A stretch of 64,000 nt of DNA, from NCBI RefSeq assembly GCF_014650495.1, contig NZ_BMVB01000004.1, positions 124,001 through 188,000 on the forward strand. The letters run 5' to 3'. Positions 55,268 to 64,000 of the stretch are shown here, one piece after another; position 1 is the stretch's first letter, and each line of letters starts with the position of its first letter. Below the pieces are notes generated by a model. That model was not told where the DNA came from. It searched no databases and worked only from the letters and a program-made list of their open reading frames with translations. Origin of the DNA: Streptomyces cinnamoneus. Its GTDB lineage: Bacteria > Actinomycetota > Actinomycetes > Streptomycetales > Streptomycetaceae. The position numbers were made by a program, and so were the translations under genes.

Positions 55268-55657
55268 TCAGCCGAAGACCGGACCGGTGAACTTCTCGCC
55301 CGGTCCCTGGCCCGGCTCGTCCGGCACCACGGACGCCTCGCGGAAGGCCAGCTGCAGCGACTTCAGACCGTCGCGCAGCGGCGCGGCGTGGAAGTTGCTG
55401 ACCTCGGTGGCGCTCGCGGTCACCAGGCCGGCCAGCGCGTGGATCAGCTTCCTGGCCTCGTCCAGGTCCTTGTGCTGCTCGCCCTCCTCGGCCAGGCCGA
55501 GGTTGACCGCCGCCGCGCTCATCAGGTGCACCGCGACCGTGGTGATCACCTCGACCGCGGGGACGTCCGCGATGTCGCGGGTCATGGTGTCGAAGCCGGG
55601 GTTCGTCTGGTCAGCGCTCTCGGCGTTGCCGTTGATGCTGGGGGTCGCGTCGCTCAT
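55268..55657 (-). CDS. DUF1844 domain protein
   Basis: The 129-aa acidic protein contains DVPAVEVITTVAVHLMSAAAVNLGLAE and LDEARKLIHALAGLVTA, the core of DUF1844, a small helical family widespread in actinobacteria and other phyla with no known function. ATG 55657 is chosen; a TATCGT hexamer lies 7 nt upstream, so it may be leaderless. It is divergent from infC in every streptomycete-like arrangement seen here and shares the upstream region with the ribosomal operon. Confidence 0.85.
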   Translation of the reverse strand: MSDATPSINGNAESADQTNPGFDTMTRDIADVPAVEVITTVAVHLMSAAAVNLGLAEEGEQHKDLDEARKLIHALAGLVTASATEVSNFHAAPLRDGLKSLQLAFREASVVPDEPGQGPGEKFTGPVFG

Positions 55658-55677
55658 GGCGGACACGATACGTCCCG

Positions 55678-55730
55678 TTGACGAATCGGTTCGCCACCGG
55701 TTAGCACGCCCGCTCACCAGCTGCTAAGGT
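55678..55730 (+). promoter_or_regulatory. Candidate promoters for the infC-rpmI-rplT operon
   Basis: TTGACG (55678-55683) with TAGCAC (55702-55707) at 18-nt spacing, and TAAGGT (55725-55730), are possible promoter elements. Either would produce a leader of about 290-310 nt before infC. Confidence 0.45.
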
Positions 55731-55852
55731 TGGTGAACGACCGGCTGGGTGCTCGTGTGCCCGGCCCACAAGTGGAGCTCCGATCTCCCACCTCGCCGAC
55801 CACGGGTCGGCAGGTCTCCGGTCAGGTGGTCCCCATCGTTCCGTACGGACGA

Positions 55853-55937
55853 TGGAACCGCCCGATGCGCCCCGCGGCATGCCGTGGCGGTGTTCCGGTT
55901 TCATGGAGCCCCGCCTGTGTCCCGTCGGGGCATTTTT
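55853..55937 (+). promoter_or_regulatory. Structured infC leader with terminator-like attenuator
   Basis: GGAACCGCC (about 55853-55861) can pair with GGCGGTGTTCC downstream (about 55887-55897, 2-nt bulge). Then GCCCCG (55908-55913) pairs with CGGGGC (55926-55931), followed by ATTTTT. The last part has the form of an intrinsic terminator about 85 nt before infC, in the leader of the operon, and suggests transcription attenuation. Confidence 0.6.
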
Positions 55938-56020
55938 CATGTGCCGGCGCGGTTGGTCTTTACGAAAAGACGTTACGCGCCGCCCGTGAGGGCGTCGTGT
56001 GGTGCTACCGAGGAGGCCCC

Positions 56021-56635
56021 ATCAGCGCCGAGCCCCGCATCAACGACCGGATCCGAGTCCCCGAGGTGCGACTTGTCGGTCCCAGTGGCGAGCAGGTCGG
56101 CATCGTGCCGCTTGCCAAGGCCCTGGAGCTTGCGCAGGAGTACGACCTCGACCTGGTCGAGGTCGCGGCGAACGCACGTCCGCCGGTCTGCAAGCTCATG
56201 GACTACGGGAAGTTCAAGTACGAGTCGGCCATGAAGGCCCGTGAGGCGCGCAAGAACCAGGCGCACACGGTCATCAAGGAGATGAAGCTCCGGCCGAAGA
56301 TCGACCCGCACGACTACGACACCAAGAAGGGTCACGTCGTACGGTTCCTCAAGCAGGGCGACAAGGTCAAGATCACGATCATGTTCCGTGGTCGCGAGCA
56401 GTCCCGCCCCGAGCTGGGCTACCGACTGCTGCAGCGGCTCGCCGAGGACGTCCAGGAGCTGGGTTTCGTCGAGTCGAACCCCAAGCAGGACGGCCGCAAC
56501 ATGATCATGGTTCTCGGTCCGCACAAGAAGAAGACCGAGGCGATGGCCGAAGCCCGCGAGGCGCAGGCCGCCCGCAAGGCCGAGCGCCAGGGTGGTTCCA
56601 GCGCGGACGCCGCCGAGGAGCCCGCAGAGGCGTGA
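56021..56635 (+). CDS. infC: Translation initiation factor IF-3
   Basis: The 204-aa factor prevents subunit joining and checks start codons on the 30[22 protein letters not shown] is the N-domain; the linker and C-domain follow ([28 protein letters not shown]). The start is taken as ATC 56021, with AGGAGG at 56011-56016: [11 protein letters not shown] aligns with ISKDFIINEQI of bacilli, whose infC starts with ATT. The alternative, GTG 55997, adds WCYRGGP encoded by the ribosome site itself. A rare start allows IF-3 to repress its own synthesis. The C-terminus is a charged tail. Confidence 0.93.
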   Translation: MSAEPRINDRIRVPEVRLVGPSGEQVGIVPLAKALELAQEYDLDLVEVAANARPPVCKLMDYGKFKYESAMKAREARKNQAHTVIKEMKLRPKIDPHDYDTKKGHVVRFLKQGDKVKITIMFRGREQSRPELGYRLLQRLAEDVQELGFVESNPKQDGRNMIMVLGPHKKKTEAMAEAREAQAARKAERQGGSSADAAEEPAEA

Positions 56636-56760
56636 TCCCGGGGCCCTGTGCCCCGCGGCTCACCCGGGGCAGCCGCCCCGGACAGCAAACCGACACAGAT
56701 GTCGCTCCCGTGCGCCCTTACCCGGCCGTGGAGTGCCACCGATGAGGAGAGAACGGCGCT

Positions 56761-56955
56761 ATGCCGAAGAACAAGACGCACAGCGGTGCCAAGAAGCGCT
56801 TCAAGGTCACCGGCTCCGGCAAGGTGCTGCGCGAGCGCGCCGGCAAGCGCCACCTGCTCGAGCACAAGTCGTCGCGCCTGACGCGTCGCCTCACCGGCAA
56901 CGCCGAGATGGCCCCGGGCGACGCCGCGAAGATCAAGAAGCTTCTCGGCAAGTGA
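56761..56955 (+). CDS. rpmI: 50S ribosomal protein L35
   Basis: The 64-aa basic protein [20 protein letters not shown] is a full-length L35 with the usual [17 protein letters not shown] core. ATG 56761 follows GAGGAGAGAACGGCG. It lies between infC and rplT in the universal order and is surely cotranscribed with them. Confidence 0.97.
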   Translation: MPKNKTHSGAKKRFKVTGSGKVLRERAGKRHLLEHKSSRLTRRLTGNAEMAPGDAAKIKKLLGK

Positions 56956-57050
56956 CGTCCGGCGCTCCGCGCCGAAACGTCCGCACCGGGACCCAATCGA
57001 TTTCGGGTCGTGTGAACATCCCCCGCGACCCCGCTACAAGGAGTTAACAA

Positions 57051-57437
57051 GTGGCACGCGTCAAGCGCGCAGTCAACGCGCACAAGAAGCGTCGGGCGAT
57101 CCTGGAGCAGGCCAGCGGTTACCGCGGCCAGCGCTCGCGTCTGTACCGCAAGGCCAAGGAGCAGGTCACCCACTCCCTGGTCTACAACTACAACGACCGC
57201 AAGAAGCGCAAGGGCGACTTCCGTCAGCTGTGGATCCAGCGCATCAACGCCGCTGCCCGCCAGAACGGCATGACGTACAACCGCCTCATCCAGGGTCTGA
57301 AGGCCGCCAACATCGAGGTGGACCGCAAGATCCTGGCCGAGCTCGCGGTCAACGACATGAACGCGTTCGCCGCGCTCGTCGAGGTTGCGCAGAAGGCGCT
57401 GCCGGCCGACGTCAACGCCCCGAAGGCCGCCGCCTGA
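57051..57437 (+). CDS. rplT: 50S ribosomal protein L20
   Basis: The 128-aa protein begins [20 protein letters not shown] and has the L20 core ([38 protein letters not shown]). It binds 23S rRNA early in assembly and represses its own operon in other bacteria. GTG 57051 has AAGGAG about 9 nt upstream. A Pro/Ala tail of about 10 residues follows the domain. A GC hairpin after the stop ends the operon. Confidence 0.97.
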   Translation: MARVKRAVNAHKKRRAILEQASGYRGQRSRLYRKAKEQVTHSLVYNYNDRKKRKGDFRQLWIQRINAAARQNGMTYNRLIQGLKAANIEVDRKILAELAVNDMNAFAALVEVAQKALPADVNAPKAAA

Positions 57438-57460
57438 TCCGGCGCCCTCCACGGCATTGA

Positions 57461-57495
57461 GCGGACCCGCAGGCCCCCGGGGCCTGTGGGTCCGC
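57461..57495 (+). terminator. Terminator after rplT
   Basis: GCGGACCCGCAGGCCCC (57461-57477) pairs with 57479-57495 over 17 bp with one G-U pair; the apex must open to form a loop. TTT follows a few bases later. Confidence 0.8.
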
Positions 57496-57589
57496 TGCCG
57501 TTTGCCGCGCCGCGCGCACGCGCGGGCAGCGCACCCCTCGCGCGTCCGCGAGGCCGTACGACCCCTCCCAGTGAAGTGAGCCGCCACGC

Positions 57590-58444
57590 ATGGGCACCCC
57601 CGAGCTGATCTCCCCGCGTTCCCCCCGCGTCATCGCCGCCCGCCGGCTGGCCAAGCGCAGTTTCCGGGTCAAGGAGCGCAGGTTCATCGCCGAGGGCCCC
57701 CAGGCCGTGCGCGAGGCGATCGACCACCGCAGCGGCGGTGAGCCGACCCTGCTGGAGCTGTTCGCCACCGTCGAGGCCGCCGAGCGGCACGCCGAGATCG
57801 TCGGCGCCGCCCGCGCCGCCGGGGTGCGCTTCCACCTCGCCACCGACGAGGTGATCGCCGACCTCTCGCAGACCGTGACCCCCCAGGGCCTCGTCGGCGT
57901 CTGCCGCTTCCTGGACTCGCCCTTCGAGGAGATCCTCGCCGCCCGGCCCAAGCTGGTGGCCGTCCTCGCGCACGTCCGCGACCCCGGCAACGCCGGTACG
58001 GTCCTGCGCTGCGCCGACGCCGCCGGTGCCGAGGCCGTGGTGCTCACCGACGCCTCGGTGGACCTGTACAACCCCAAGTCCGTGCGGGCCTCCGTCGGCT
58101 CGCTCTTCCACCTGCCGGTCGCCGTGGGCGTCCCCGTCGAGCAGGCCGTGAGCGGGCTGCAGGGCGCCGGGGCACGGATCCTGGCCGCCGACGGCGCGGG
58201 CGAGAGGGACCTGGACGCCGAGCTGGACGAGGGCACCATGGGCGGCCCCACCGCCTGGATCTTCGGCAACGAGGCGTGGGGCCTGCCGGAGGAGACCCGG
58301 GCGCTCGCCGACGCCGTGGTGCGGGTCCCGATCCACGGAAAGGCCGAGAGCCTCAACCTCGCCACGGCCGCCGCGGTGTGCCTGTACGCCTCCGCCCGTG
58401 CGCAGCGCGCGTCCGGAGGGTGCCGCTCCGTGACCTCCAGCTAG
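57590..58444 (+). CDS. TrmH/SpoU-family RNA 2'-O-methyltransferase
   Basis: The 284-aa SPOUT enzyme has an N-terminal RNA-binding domain (about 5-100) and the knotted SAM domain with motifs ARVRDPGNAGTVLRCADAAGA, IFGNEAWGL and IPIHGKAESLNLATAAAV-like sequence (VPIHGKAESLNLATAAAVCL). It methylates ribose in rRNA or tRNA. ATG 57590 is weakly preceded by a ribosome site. It lies 152 bp after rplT beyond a terminator, consistent with the conserved neighbourhood infC-rpmI-rplT-tsnR-like. The modified nucleotide cannot be read. Confidence 0.92.
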   Translation: MGTPELISPRSPRVIAARRLAKRSFRVKERRFIAEGPQAVREAIDHRSGGEPTLLELFATVEAAERHAEIVGAARAAGVRFHLATDEVIADLSQTVTPQGLVGVCRFLDSPFEEILAARPKLVAVLAHVRDPGNAGTVLRCADAAGAEAVVLTDASVDLYNPKSVRASVGSLFHLPVAVGVPVEQAVSGLQGAGARILAADGAGERDLDAELDEGTMGGPTAWIFGNEAWGLPEETRALADAVVRVPIHGKAESLNLATAAAVCLYASARAQRASGGCRSVTSS

Positions 58445-58450
58445 TAGGGT
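58445..58450 (+). promoter_or_regulatory. Candidate -10 element (TAGGGT) for the histidine kinase gene
   Basis: TAGGGT overlaps the stop region of the methyltransferase gene and lies 31 nt before the kinase ATG, leaving a short leader with GGGAGGGGG. Confidence 0.45.
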
Positions 58451-58481
58451 GGCGCTCCGGGGGCTCGGGAGGGGGTGCGGG

Positions 58482-59633
58482 ATGAGAAACGTCAGGACTT
58501 CCGGGAGCGTGGTGGCCACCGGCACCTGCCCGGCCGCCTCCTCCGGTGCGCCGGGTTCCTCGGGCGCTCCGGGCGCCTTCGGCCTGCACGCCGACGACCT
58601 GCCCGACGGTCTGGTCGTCGCCGACGCCGCCGGCCGCGTGACGTGCTTCAACGCCGCGGCCGCCCGCATCACCGCCGTCCGCCCGGCCGAGGCCCTCGGC
58701 CGGCCCCTGGAGAGCGCCCTGCCGCTGGAGGACCTCGACGGCCGCCGCTGGTGGCCGCTGACCGACCCCTACGGCGGGCTCGCCACGCGCACGGGCCAGC
58801 CCGAGCGGAACCTGCTCCTGCCGGGCGGCCGCCAGGTGCTGGTCTCCGCCCGGTACGTCCGGGAGCGGCCGGGCGGCCCCGTCGTGCGCGTCGTGGTCCA
58901 GCTACGCGGCACCGAGGCGCGCCGCCGCACCGAGCGCAGCCACGCCGAGCTGATCGCCACCGTCGCCCACGAGCTGCGCTCCCCGCTGACCTCCGTCAAG
59001 GGGTTCACCGCCACGCTGCTGGCCAAGTGGGAGCGGTTCACCGACGACCAGAAGCGGCTGATGCTGGAGACGGTCGACGCCGACGCCGACCGCGTCACCC
59101 GGCTCATCGCCGAGCTGCTGGACATCTCGCGCATCGACTCCGGCCGGCTGGAGGTGCGCCGCCAGCCGGTCGACATGGCCGCGGCCGTGCGTCGCCACGT
59201 CGAGGCGTACACCCGCGCCGGGCTGCGGGCCGACCGGTTCCGCATCGAGGTCGCCGAGCCGCTGCCGGTCCTCTGGGCCGATCCGGACAAGATCGACCAG
59301 GTGCTGGGCAACCTCCTGGAAAACGCGGTGCGCCACGGCGAGGGAACGGTCACCATAGAGGTGGCACCAGCACTGATGAAGGCCCGGACGGAGGGGACGG
59401 CGGTCACCGTGAGCGATGAGGGTCCCGGGATTCCCGAGGAGTCGATGGCCCGCGTCTTCACCCGCTTCTGGCGGGGCAGCAAGCGCGGCGGCACCGGCCT
59501 GGGCCTGTACATCGTCAAGGGCATCGTCGAGGCCCACGGCGGCACGGTCACGGTGGGCCGGGCCCCCCGTGGCGGAGCCCAGTTCCGATTTACCCTGCCC
59601 GTGGGCGCCCCGGCCTTCCTCACCCAGAGCTGA
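58482..59633 (+). CDS. PAS-domain sensor histidine kinase (orphan, cytoplasmic)
   Basis: The 383-aa kinase has a PAS domain (about 37-145), a HisKA dimerisation helix with phosphoacceptor H163 in ATVAHELRSPLTSVKGF, and a HATPase domain with N box NLLENAVRHGEG, G1 DEGPGIPEE and G2 GGTGLGLYIVKGI. It has no transmembrane helix, so it senses a cytoplasmic signal. ATG 58482 has GGGAGGGGG upstream. No response regulator gene lies beside it; pheST follows. Its partner, perhaps one elsewhere on the chromosome, is unknown. Confidence 0.93.
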   Translation: MRNVRTSGSVVATGTCPAASSGAPGSSGAPGAFGLHADDLPDGLVVADAAGRVTCFNAAAARITAVRPAEALGRPLESALPLEDLDGRRWWPLTDPYGGLATRTGQPERNLLLPGGRQVLVSARYVRERPGGPVVRVVVQLRGTEARRRTERSHAELIATVAHELRSPLTSVKGFTATLLAKWERFTDDQKRLMLETVDADADRVTRLIAELLDISRIDSGRLEVRRQPVDMAAAVRRHVEAYTRAGLRADRFRIEVAEPLPVLWADPDKIDQVLGNLLENAVRHGEGTVTIEVAPALMKARTEGTAVTVSDEGPGIPEESMARVFTRFWRGSKRGGTGLGLYIVKGIVEAHGGTVTVGRAPRGGAQFRFTLPVGAPAFLTQS

Positions 59634-59672
59634 AGTCACGCCCCACGGGCTCACCGGACCACACGCGCCCCT

Positions 59673-59710
59673 TAGACTCGACCTTTGGCACCTTTGGCAC
59701 CACCTTTGGC
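59673..59710 (+). promoter_or_regulatory. pheS promoter region with triple CCTTTGGC repeat
   Basis: TAGACT (59673-59678) is a likely -10 box. Three copies of CCTTTGGC follow at and just after the expected start point (59683-59710). No Phe-rich leader peptide is convincing in any frame. Confidence 0.45.
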
Positions 59711-59748
59711 CAACGTCATCGGGCAAGCGCCGGGCAGCAGAGCGAAGC

Positions 59749-59778
59749 CTGGGGGCACCTCCAGCGGTAGCTGGGGGA
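59749..59778. repeat. Dispersed intergenic repeat, copy 2
   Basis: The same unit as at 44916-44947, lacking one C (CACCTCCAGCGG instead of CACCTCCCAGCGG). It lies inside the probable pheST leader, 22 nt before pheS. Confidence 0.7.
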
Positions 59779-59800
59779 CCAATCGGAAGCACGGGAAGAA

Positions 59801-60922
59801 ATGTCGGCACCCAATAAGTCGTACGACCCTGTCGAGGTCGAGGCACTGAAACCGGAAGAGATCGAGCGCAGGCGGGACGAGGCGCTCGCCGCCTTTGCCG
59901 CCGCCGCCGACCTCGATGCCCTGCGCGAGGCCAAGGCCGCCCACATGGGCGACCGGTCGCCGCTCGCCCTCGCCAACCGCGAGATCGGCGCCCTGCCCCC
60001 GCAGGCCAAGGCCGAGGCCGGCAAGCGCGTGGGCATGGCCCGCGGCGCGGTGAACAAGGCCCTCGCCGCCCGCCAGGCGGAGCTGGAGGCCGAGCGCGAC
60101 GCCCGTGTGCTGGTCGAGGAGGCGGTGGACGTCACCCTGCCCCACGACCGCATCCCGGCCGGCGCCCGCCACCCGCTGACCACCCTCTGCGAGCGCATCG
60201 AGGACGTCTTCGTGGCCATGGGCTACGAGGTCGCCGAGGGTCCCGAGGTCGAGGCCGAGTGGTTCAACTTCGACGCCCTGAACTTCGAGCCGGACCACCC
60301 GGCCCGCGCCATGCAGGACACCTTCTTCGTCGAGGGCCGGCAGGGCAAGGACGAGTCGGGCATCGTGCTGCGCACCCACACCTCCCCGGTGCAGGTCCGC
60401 TCGATGCTGGACCGCGAGCCCCCCGTCTACGTCGTCTGCCCCGGCCGCGTCTACCGCACGGACGAGCTGGACGCCACCCACACCCCGGTCTTCCACCAGG
60501 TCGAGCTCCTCGCCATCGACGAGGGCCTGACCATGGCCGACCTCAAGGGCACCATCGAGCACATGGTGCGCTCGCTGTTCGGCGAGGGCCTCACCACGCG
60601 GCTGCGCCCGAACTACTTCCCGTTCACCGAGCCCTCCGCCGAGCTGGACATGGAGTGCTACGTGTGCCGCGGCGAGTCCGTCGGCAACCCCGAGCGCCCC
60701 TGCCGCACCTGCTCCAGCGAGGGCTGGATCGAGCTGGGCGGCTGCGGCATGGTCAACCCGCGGGTGCTCATCGCCGCGGGCATCGACCCGGAGAAGTACA
60801 GCGGGTTCGCGTTCGGCTTCGGCATCGAACGGATGCTGATGTTCCGCCACAACGTCGAGGACATGCGAGACATGGTCGAAGGTGACGTGCGCTTCACCCG
60901 GCCGTTCGGGATGGAGATCTGA
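59801..60922 (+). CDS. pheS: Phenylalanyl-tRNA synthetase alpha subunit
   Basis: The 373-aa class II synthetase subunit charges tRNA-Phe with phenylalanine as part of an alpha2beta2 enzyme. A coiled-coil N-terminus (about 1-110) precedes the catalytic core, with [21 protein letters not shown] (motif 2) and [13 protein letters not shown] (motif 3). ATG 59801 follows GGGAAGAA. Its TGA overlaps the pheT ATG (TGATG), so the subunits are made together. A cysteine pair array (CYVCRGE...CRTCSS) inside the core is usual for actinobacterial PheS. Confidence 0.97.
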   Translation: MSAPNKSYDPVEVEALKPEEIERRRDEALAAFAAAADLDALREAKAAHMGDRSPLALANREIGALPPQAKAEAGKRVGMARGAVNKALAARQAELEAERDARVLVEEAVDVTLPHDRIPAGARHPLTTLCERIEDVFVAMGYEVAEGPEVEAEWFNFDALNFEPDHPARAMQDTFFVEGRQGKDESGIVLRTHTSPVQVRSMLDREPPVYVVCPGRVYRTDELDATHTPVFHQVELLAIDEGLTMADLKGTIEHMVRSLFGEGLTTRLRPNYFPFTEPSAELDMECYVCRGESVGNPERPCRTCSSEGWIELGGCGMVNPRVLIAAGIDPEKYSGFAFGFGIERMLMFRHNVEDMRDMVEGDVRFTRPFGMEI

Positions 60923-63432
60923 TGCGCGCCCCGCTTTCCTGGCTGCGGGAATACGTCGACCTGCCGGCCGGTGAGACCGGCCGCGACGTGCAGGCCAAGC
61001 TCATCGCCGCCGGCCTGGAGGTCGAGCGCGTCGAGCAGCTCGGCGCCGGCCTCAAGGGCCCCCTCGTCGTCGGCAAGGTCCTCACCATCGAGGAGCTGGA
61101 GGGCTTCCGCAAGCCGATCCGCTTCTGCACGGTCGACGTCGGCCACGCCAACGGCACCGGCGAGCCGCAGGAGATCGTCTGCGGCGCCCGCAACTTCGCC
61201 GTCGGCGACAAGGTCGTCGTGGTCCTGCCCGGCGCCGTGCTGCCCGGTGACTTCGCCATCGCCGCCCGCAAGACCTACGGCAAGACCTCGCACGGCATGA
61301 TCTGCTCCGGCGAGGAGCTGGGCATGGGCGACGACGGCACGCACGGCATCATCGTGCTGCCGCAGGAGTACGAGCCCGGCACCGACGCCATCGAGCTGCT
61401 GGAGCTCGTCGACGAGGTCCTCGACATCGCCGTCACCCCCGACCGGGGCTACTGCCTGTCGATGCGCGGCATCGCCCGCGAGGCCGCCACCGCCTACGGC
61501 CTGCCGCTGCGCGACCCGGCCCTGCTGGACGTGCCCGCGCCCAACGGCTACGGCTACCCCGTCCAGGTCGCCGACCCCACCGGCTGCGACCGCTTCACCG
61601 CCCGCACGGTCACCGGTCTCGACCCCGAGGCCCGCTCCCCGATCTGGATGCAGCGCCGTCTGCAGAAGGCGGGCATGCGACCGGTCTCGCTCGCCGTCGA
61701 CATCACCAACTACGTGATGCTCGAACTGGGCCAGCCGCTGCACGCCTACGACCGCTCCCGCGTCGAGGGCACCATCGGCGTGCGCCGCGCCCGGGCGGGC
61801 GAGAAGCTCACCACGCTCGACGGCACCAAGCGCGTCCTGGACGCCGAGGACCTGGTCATCACCGACGACCGCGGCCCCATCGGGCTCGCCGGTGTCATGG
61901 GCGGCGCCGACACCGAGATCGCGGACCACGCGGCCGGCCAGGGCTCGACCGAGGTCGTCATCGAGGCGGCGCACTTCGACGCCGTCGCGATCGCCCGGGC
62001 CGCCCGCCGCCACAAGCTGTCCACCGAGGCGTCCAAGCGCTTCGAGCGCGGCGTCGACCCGCAGGCGGCCTCCGCGGCCGCCCAGCGCACGGTCGACCTG
62101 CTGGTGCTGCTCGCGGGCGGCACGGCGGAGGCCGGCGTCACCGAGATCATCGCGCCCAGCGGACCGCGGACCATCTCCCTGCACGCCGACCACCCCGACC
62201 GCGTCGCCGGCGTCGAGTACGGCCGCGAGACCGTCGTGCGCCGCCTCCAGGAGGTCGGCTGCGACGTCTACGGGCAGGACGAGCTCATCGTCACCGTGCC
62301 CAGCTGGCGTCCCGACCTCACCGACCCCAACGACCTCGCCGAAGAGGTCATCCGGCTGGAGGGCTACGAGAACCTCCCCGCCACCCTGCCGCACCCGCCG
62401 GCCGGCCGCGGCCTGACCTCGCGTCAGCGCCTGCACCGCCGGGTCGGCCGGGCGCTGGCCGGAGCCGGGTACGTCGAGGCGCTCAACTACCCCTTCATCG
62501 GGGACTGGGCCCTGGACCACCTGGGCCTGGAGGCCGGCGACCCGCGCCGCACCACCGTGCGCCTGCTCAACCCGCTCTCCGACGCCGAGCCGTCGCTGCG
62601 CACCACGCTGCTGCCGGGGCTGTTCGCCGCCCTGCGCCGCAACGACAGCCGCGGCGAGCACGACCTGGCGCTCTTCGAGACCGGCTCGGTCTTCCGGCCG
62701 ACCGGCGAGGAGACGGCCCCCGTGCGGCTGCCCGTCGACCGCCGCCCGACCGACGAGGAGATCGCCGGCCTGAACGCCGCGCTGCCCCGGCAGCCGCGGC
62801 ACGCCGCGGTGGTCCTCGCCGGCGCCCGCGAGCAGGCCGGCTGGTGGGGCAAGGGCCGCCCGTCGACGTGGGCGGACGCCGTCGAGGCTGGCCGCAGCGT
62901 GGCCCGCGAGGCCGGTGTCGAGCTGATCGTCCGCCAGGACCAGCAGGCACCGTTCCACCCGGGCCGCTGCGCCGCACTGCTCGTCGTCGTGGACGGCGAG
63001 GAGGTGCTCGTCGGCAACGCCGGTGAGCTGCACCCGCGCGTCACCAAGGCGTTCGGCCTGCCGGAGCGCACCTGCGCGATGGAGATCGACCTGGACCGCC
63101 TGGAGCAGGCCGGCACCGGCCCGCTCATGGCCCCGCACGTCTCCTCCTTCCCGGTGGCCACCCAGGACGTTGCGCTCGTCGTGGACGCCTCGGTCGCCGC
63201 GGCCGACGTCGAGGCCGCCCTGCGGGACGGCGCCGGCGAACTCCTGGAGTCGCTGCGCCTGTTCGACGTCTTCACCGGTGAGCAGCTCGGCTCCGGCAAG
63301 AAGTCGCTGGCCTACGCGCTGCGCTTCCGCGCCGACGACCGCACCCTGACCGCCGACGAGGCCACGGCCGCCCGCGACGCCGCGGTCGCCACGGCCGTCG
63401 AGCGCACGGGCGCGGTGCTGCGCGGCGCCTAG
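60922..63432 (+). CDS. pheT: Phenylalanyl-tRNA synthetase beta subunit
   Basis: The 836-aa subunit has an N-terminal tRNA-binding EMAP-like domain (about 40-150), B3/B4 editing domain that removes mischarged Tyr (about 210-390), B5 (about 410-480), a catalytic-like core and the C-terminal ferredoxin-like anticodon-binding domain (about 740-836). ATG 60922 overlaps the pheS stop by one base. Length is normal. A 12-bp terminator lies 45 nt after the stop. Confidence 0.97.
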   Translation: MRAPLSWLREYVDLPAGETGRDVQAKLIAAGLEVERVEQLGAGLKGPLVVGKVLTIEELEGFRKPIRFCTVDVGHANGTGEPQEIVCGARNFAVGDKVVVVLPGAVLPGDFAIAARKTYGKTSHGMICSGEELGMGDDGTHGIIVLPQEYEPGTDAIELLELVDEVLDIAVTPDRGYCLSMRGIAREAATAYGLPLRDPALLDVPAPNGYGYPVQVADPTGCDRFTARTVTGLDPEARSPIWMQRRLQKAGMRPVSLAVDITNYVMLELGQPLHAYDRSRVEGTIGVRRARAGEKLTTLDGTKRVLDAEDLVITDDRGPIGLAGVMGGADTEIADHAAGQGSTEVVIEAAHFDAVAIARAARRHKLSTEASKRFERGVDPQAASAAAQRTVDLLVLLAGGTAEAGVTEIIAPSGPRTISLHADHPDRVAGVEYGRETVVRRLQEVGCDVYGQDELIVTVPSWRPDLTDPNDLAEEVIRLEGYENLPATLPHPPAGRGLTSRQRLHRRVGRALAGAGYVEALNYPFIGDWALDHLGLEAGDPRRTTVRLLNPLSDAEPSLRTTLLPGLFAALRRNDSRGEHDLALFETGSVFRPTGEETAPVRLPVDRRPTDEEIAGLNAALPRQPRHAAVVLAGAREQAGWWGKGRPSTWADAVEAGRSVAREAGVELIVRQDQQAPFHPGRCAALLVVVDGEEVLVGNAGELHPRVTKAFGLPERTCAMEIDLDRLEQAGTGPLMAPHVSSFPVATQDVALVVDASVAAADVEAALRDGAGELLESLRLFDVFTGEQLGSGKKSLAYALRFRADDRTLTADEATAARDAAVATAVERTGAVLRGA

Positions 63433-63476
63433 GAGCGCAGGCCGCCCGCGCGGCCCGCGGGCCGCGTGTGATGGCC

Positions 63477-63506
63477 AGGGGCGCCCCGGAACTACGGGGC
63501 GCCCCT
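63477..63506 (+). terminator. Terminator after pheT
   Basis: AGGGGCGCCCCG (63477-63488) pairs perfectly with CGGGGCGCCCCT (63495-63506) around GAACTA. A second GC-rich hairpin lies just upstream (about 63440-63467). Confidence 0.78.
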
Positions 63507-63641
63507 TCGCATGTCACGCCCCGTCAGCGAAACACCGCTCGAACATCACTCAATGGGGTGGAATCGGGGGGTCGGGTCGTTACTTTCGCCTGATTGCTCC
63601 GCAAGAATCGAGCCCGTCATTGCTGCTATGGGGGGCACGGC

Positions 63642-64000
63642 ATGATCCGTACCGGGGCGCTGCACCGCTGGCGAGGTGTGGTGTTCGCGCTACCCGGCCT
63701 GTGGGTGCTCGCAGTTGTCGTCCGGGAGCACCTGAGCCCGCTCGCCGCACAGCTCGTTCCCTTCCTCGCCGCCACGCTCGCGCTCGCCTGCGCCGGCCAC
63801 CTCACCGGCCGTCGCGGCCGGCGGCTCGCGGACGAGCTGGAGCGGACCAAGGAGATCGCGCTCACCGCGCAGCGCGCCCTGCTGCGCCCCCTGCCGCCCC
63901 GGCTCGACGGAATCGCCCTGGCCGGCGGCCACCTCTCGGCCGACGAGGGCGTCCTCGTCGGCGGCGACCTGTACGACGTGCAGTCCACCCCCCACGGCGT
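63642..64000 (+). CDS. SpoIIE/PP2C-family protein phosphatase, N-terminal part (partial)
   Basis: The open frame starting ATG 63642 runs off the window after 119 codons. Two hydrophobic segments (about 13-27 and 35-54) anchor it, then a short helix leads into ALLRPLPPRLDGIALAGGHLSA and VGGDLYDV, the first strands of a SpoIIE-type PP2C phosphatase, with the metal-binding GGDLYD at about 106-111. Such proteins dephosphorylate anti-sigma antagonists in response to membrane signals. The rest lies outside the window. No clear ribosome site is seen (GGGGGGCACGGC). Confidence 0.85.
   Translation, partial: MIRTGALHRWRGVVFALPGLWVLAVVVREHLSPLAAQLVPFLAATLALACAGHLTGRRGRRLADELERTKEIALTAQRALLRPLPPRLDGIALAGGHLSADEGVLVGGDLYDVQSTPHG

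Noticed and set aside
55903..55989. 28-residue upstream frame in the infC leader as a real gene
   Set aside because: It has no ribosome-binding site and its codon use is not like the neighbouring genes. It is mentioned only as a possible part of attenuation.
59685..59800. A Phe attenuation leader peptide before pheS
   Set aside because: One frame has three TTT codons but lacks any start codon; the frame with a TTG start contains no phenylalanine. The repeats are therefore not supported as a leader peptide.

Overview
The window is a stretch of high-GC actinobacterial chromosome, almost certainly Streptomyces. It shows GTG/TTG starts, GC-rich third positions, a complete Pup-proteasome locus, a GlnA4-type glutamine synthetase-like enzyme, a DmdR/IdeR iron box, TAnnnT promoters with leaderless starts and a near absence of TTA codons. 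Gene order looks like a conserved core region. I see no insertion sequences, prophage, CRISPR array, tRNA or rRNA.

Layout. 1-8.9 kb: 3' end of glycerol-3-phosphate dehydrogenase, a GH18-like membrane protein, a PAC2-family protein, a HAD phosphatase, two tandem oligopeptide-binding lipoproteins without a transporter, then on the minus strand a RecB-like nuclease and an orphan NarL-type response regulator. 9-25.8 kb: site-2 protease, TrmI and the Pup-proteasome region (ferredoxin, arc, dop, pup, prcB, prcA, a divergent lacI-type/MFS pair, pafA, two FKBP isomerases, pafB, pafC). Dop deamidates Pup (C-terminal Gln here), PafA ligates it to targets, ARC (C-terminal QYL) unfolds them and PrcBA degrades them. 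PafBC is the linked WYL-type transcription factor pair. 25.8-31.8 kb: small zinc-ribbon and membrane proteins, tatA, tatC, a DAGK-like lipid kinase with a TTA codon, and a Ski2-like helicase. 31.9-40.4 kb: LysR regulator with a divergent TDT transporter, a metal-receptor-like protein, a betaine-type ABC system with a permease-binding-protein fusion, a 5'-3' exonuclease, and an iron-box-controlled siderophore-interacting protein. 40.4-47.2 kb: a gamma-glutamyl-amine (probably ethanolamine) catabolic cluster: amidase, APC permease, FadR-type regulator, glnA4, aldehyde dehydrogenase and SDR. 47.2-55.7 kb: secreted HAD phosphatase, alcohol dehydrogenase, PLP alanine-racemase-like enzyme, a membrane protein coupled to an orphan mycosin, SseB, aquaporin and a DUF1844 protein. 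55.7-64 kb: infC-rpmI-rplT with a structured leader, a TrmH-type methyltransferase, an orphan PAS histidine kinase, pheST, and the start of a SpoIIE-type phosphatase.

No wholly new system stands out. The most interesting signals are regulatory: eight genes whose -10 hexamer lies exactly 6 nt from the start codon (predicted leaderless), an ATC start and terminator-like attenuator at infC, a near-perfect palindrome that would block both divergent promoters of the lacI/MFS pair, a perfect 10-bp inverted repeat before the amine permease, and the permease-receptor fusion and orphan mycosin pair. All assignments are by reading motifs; no database searches were run.
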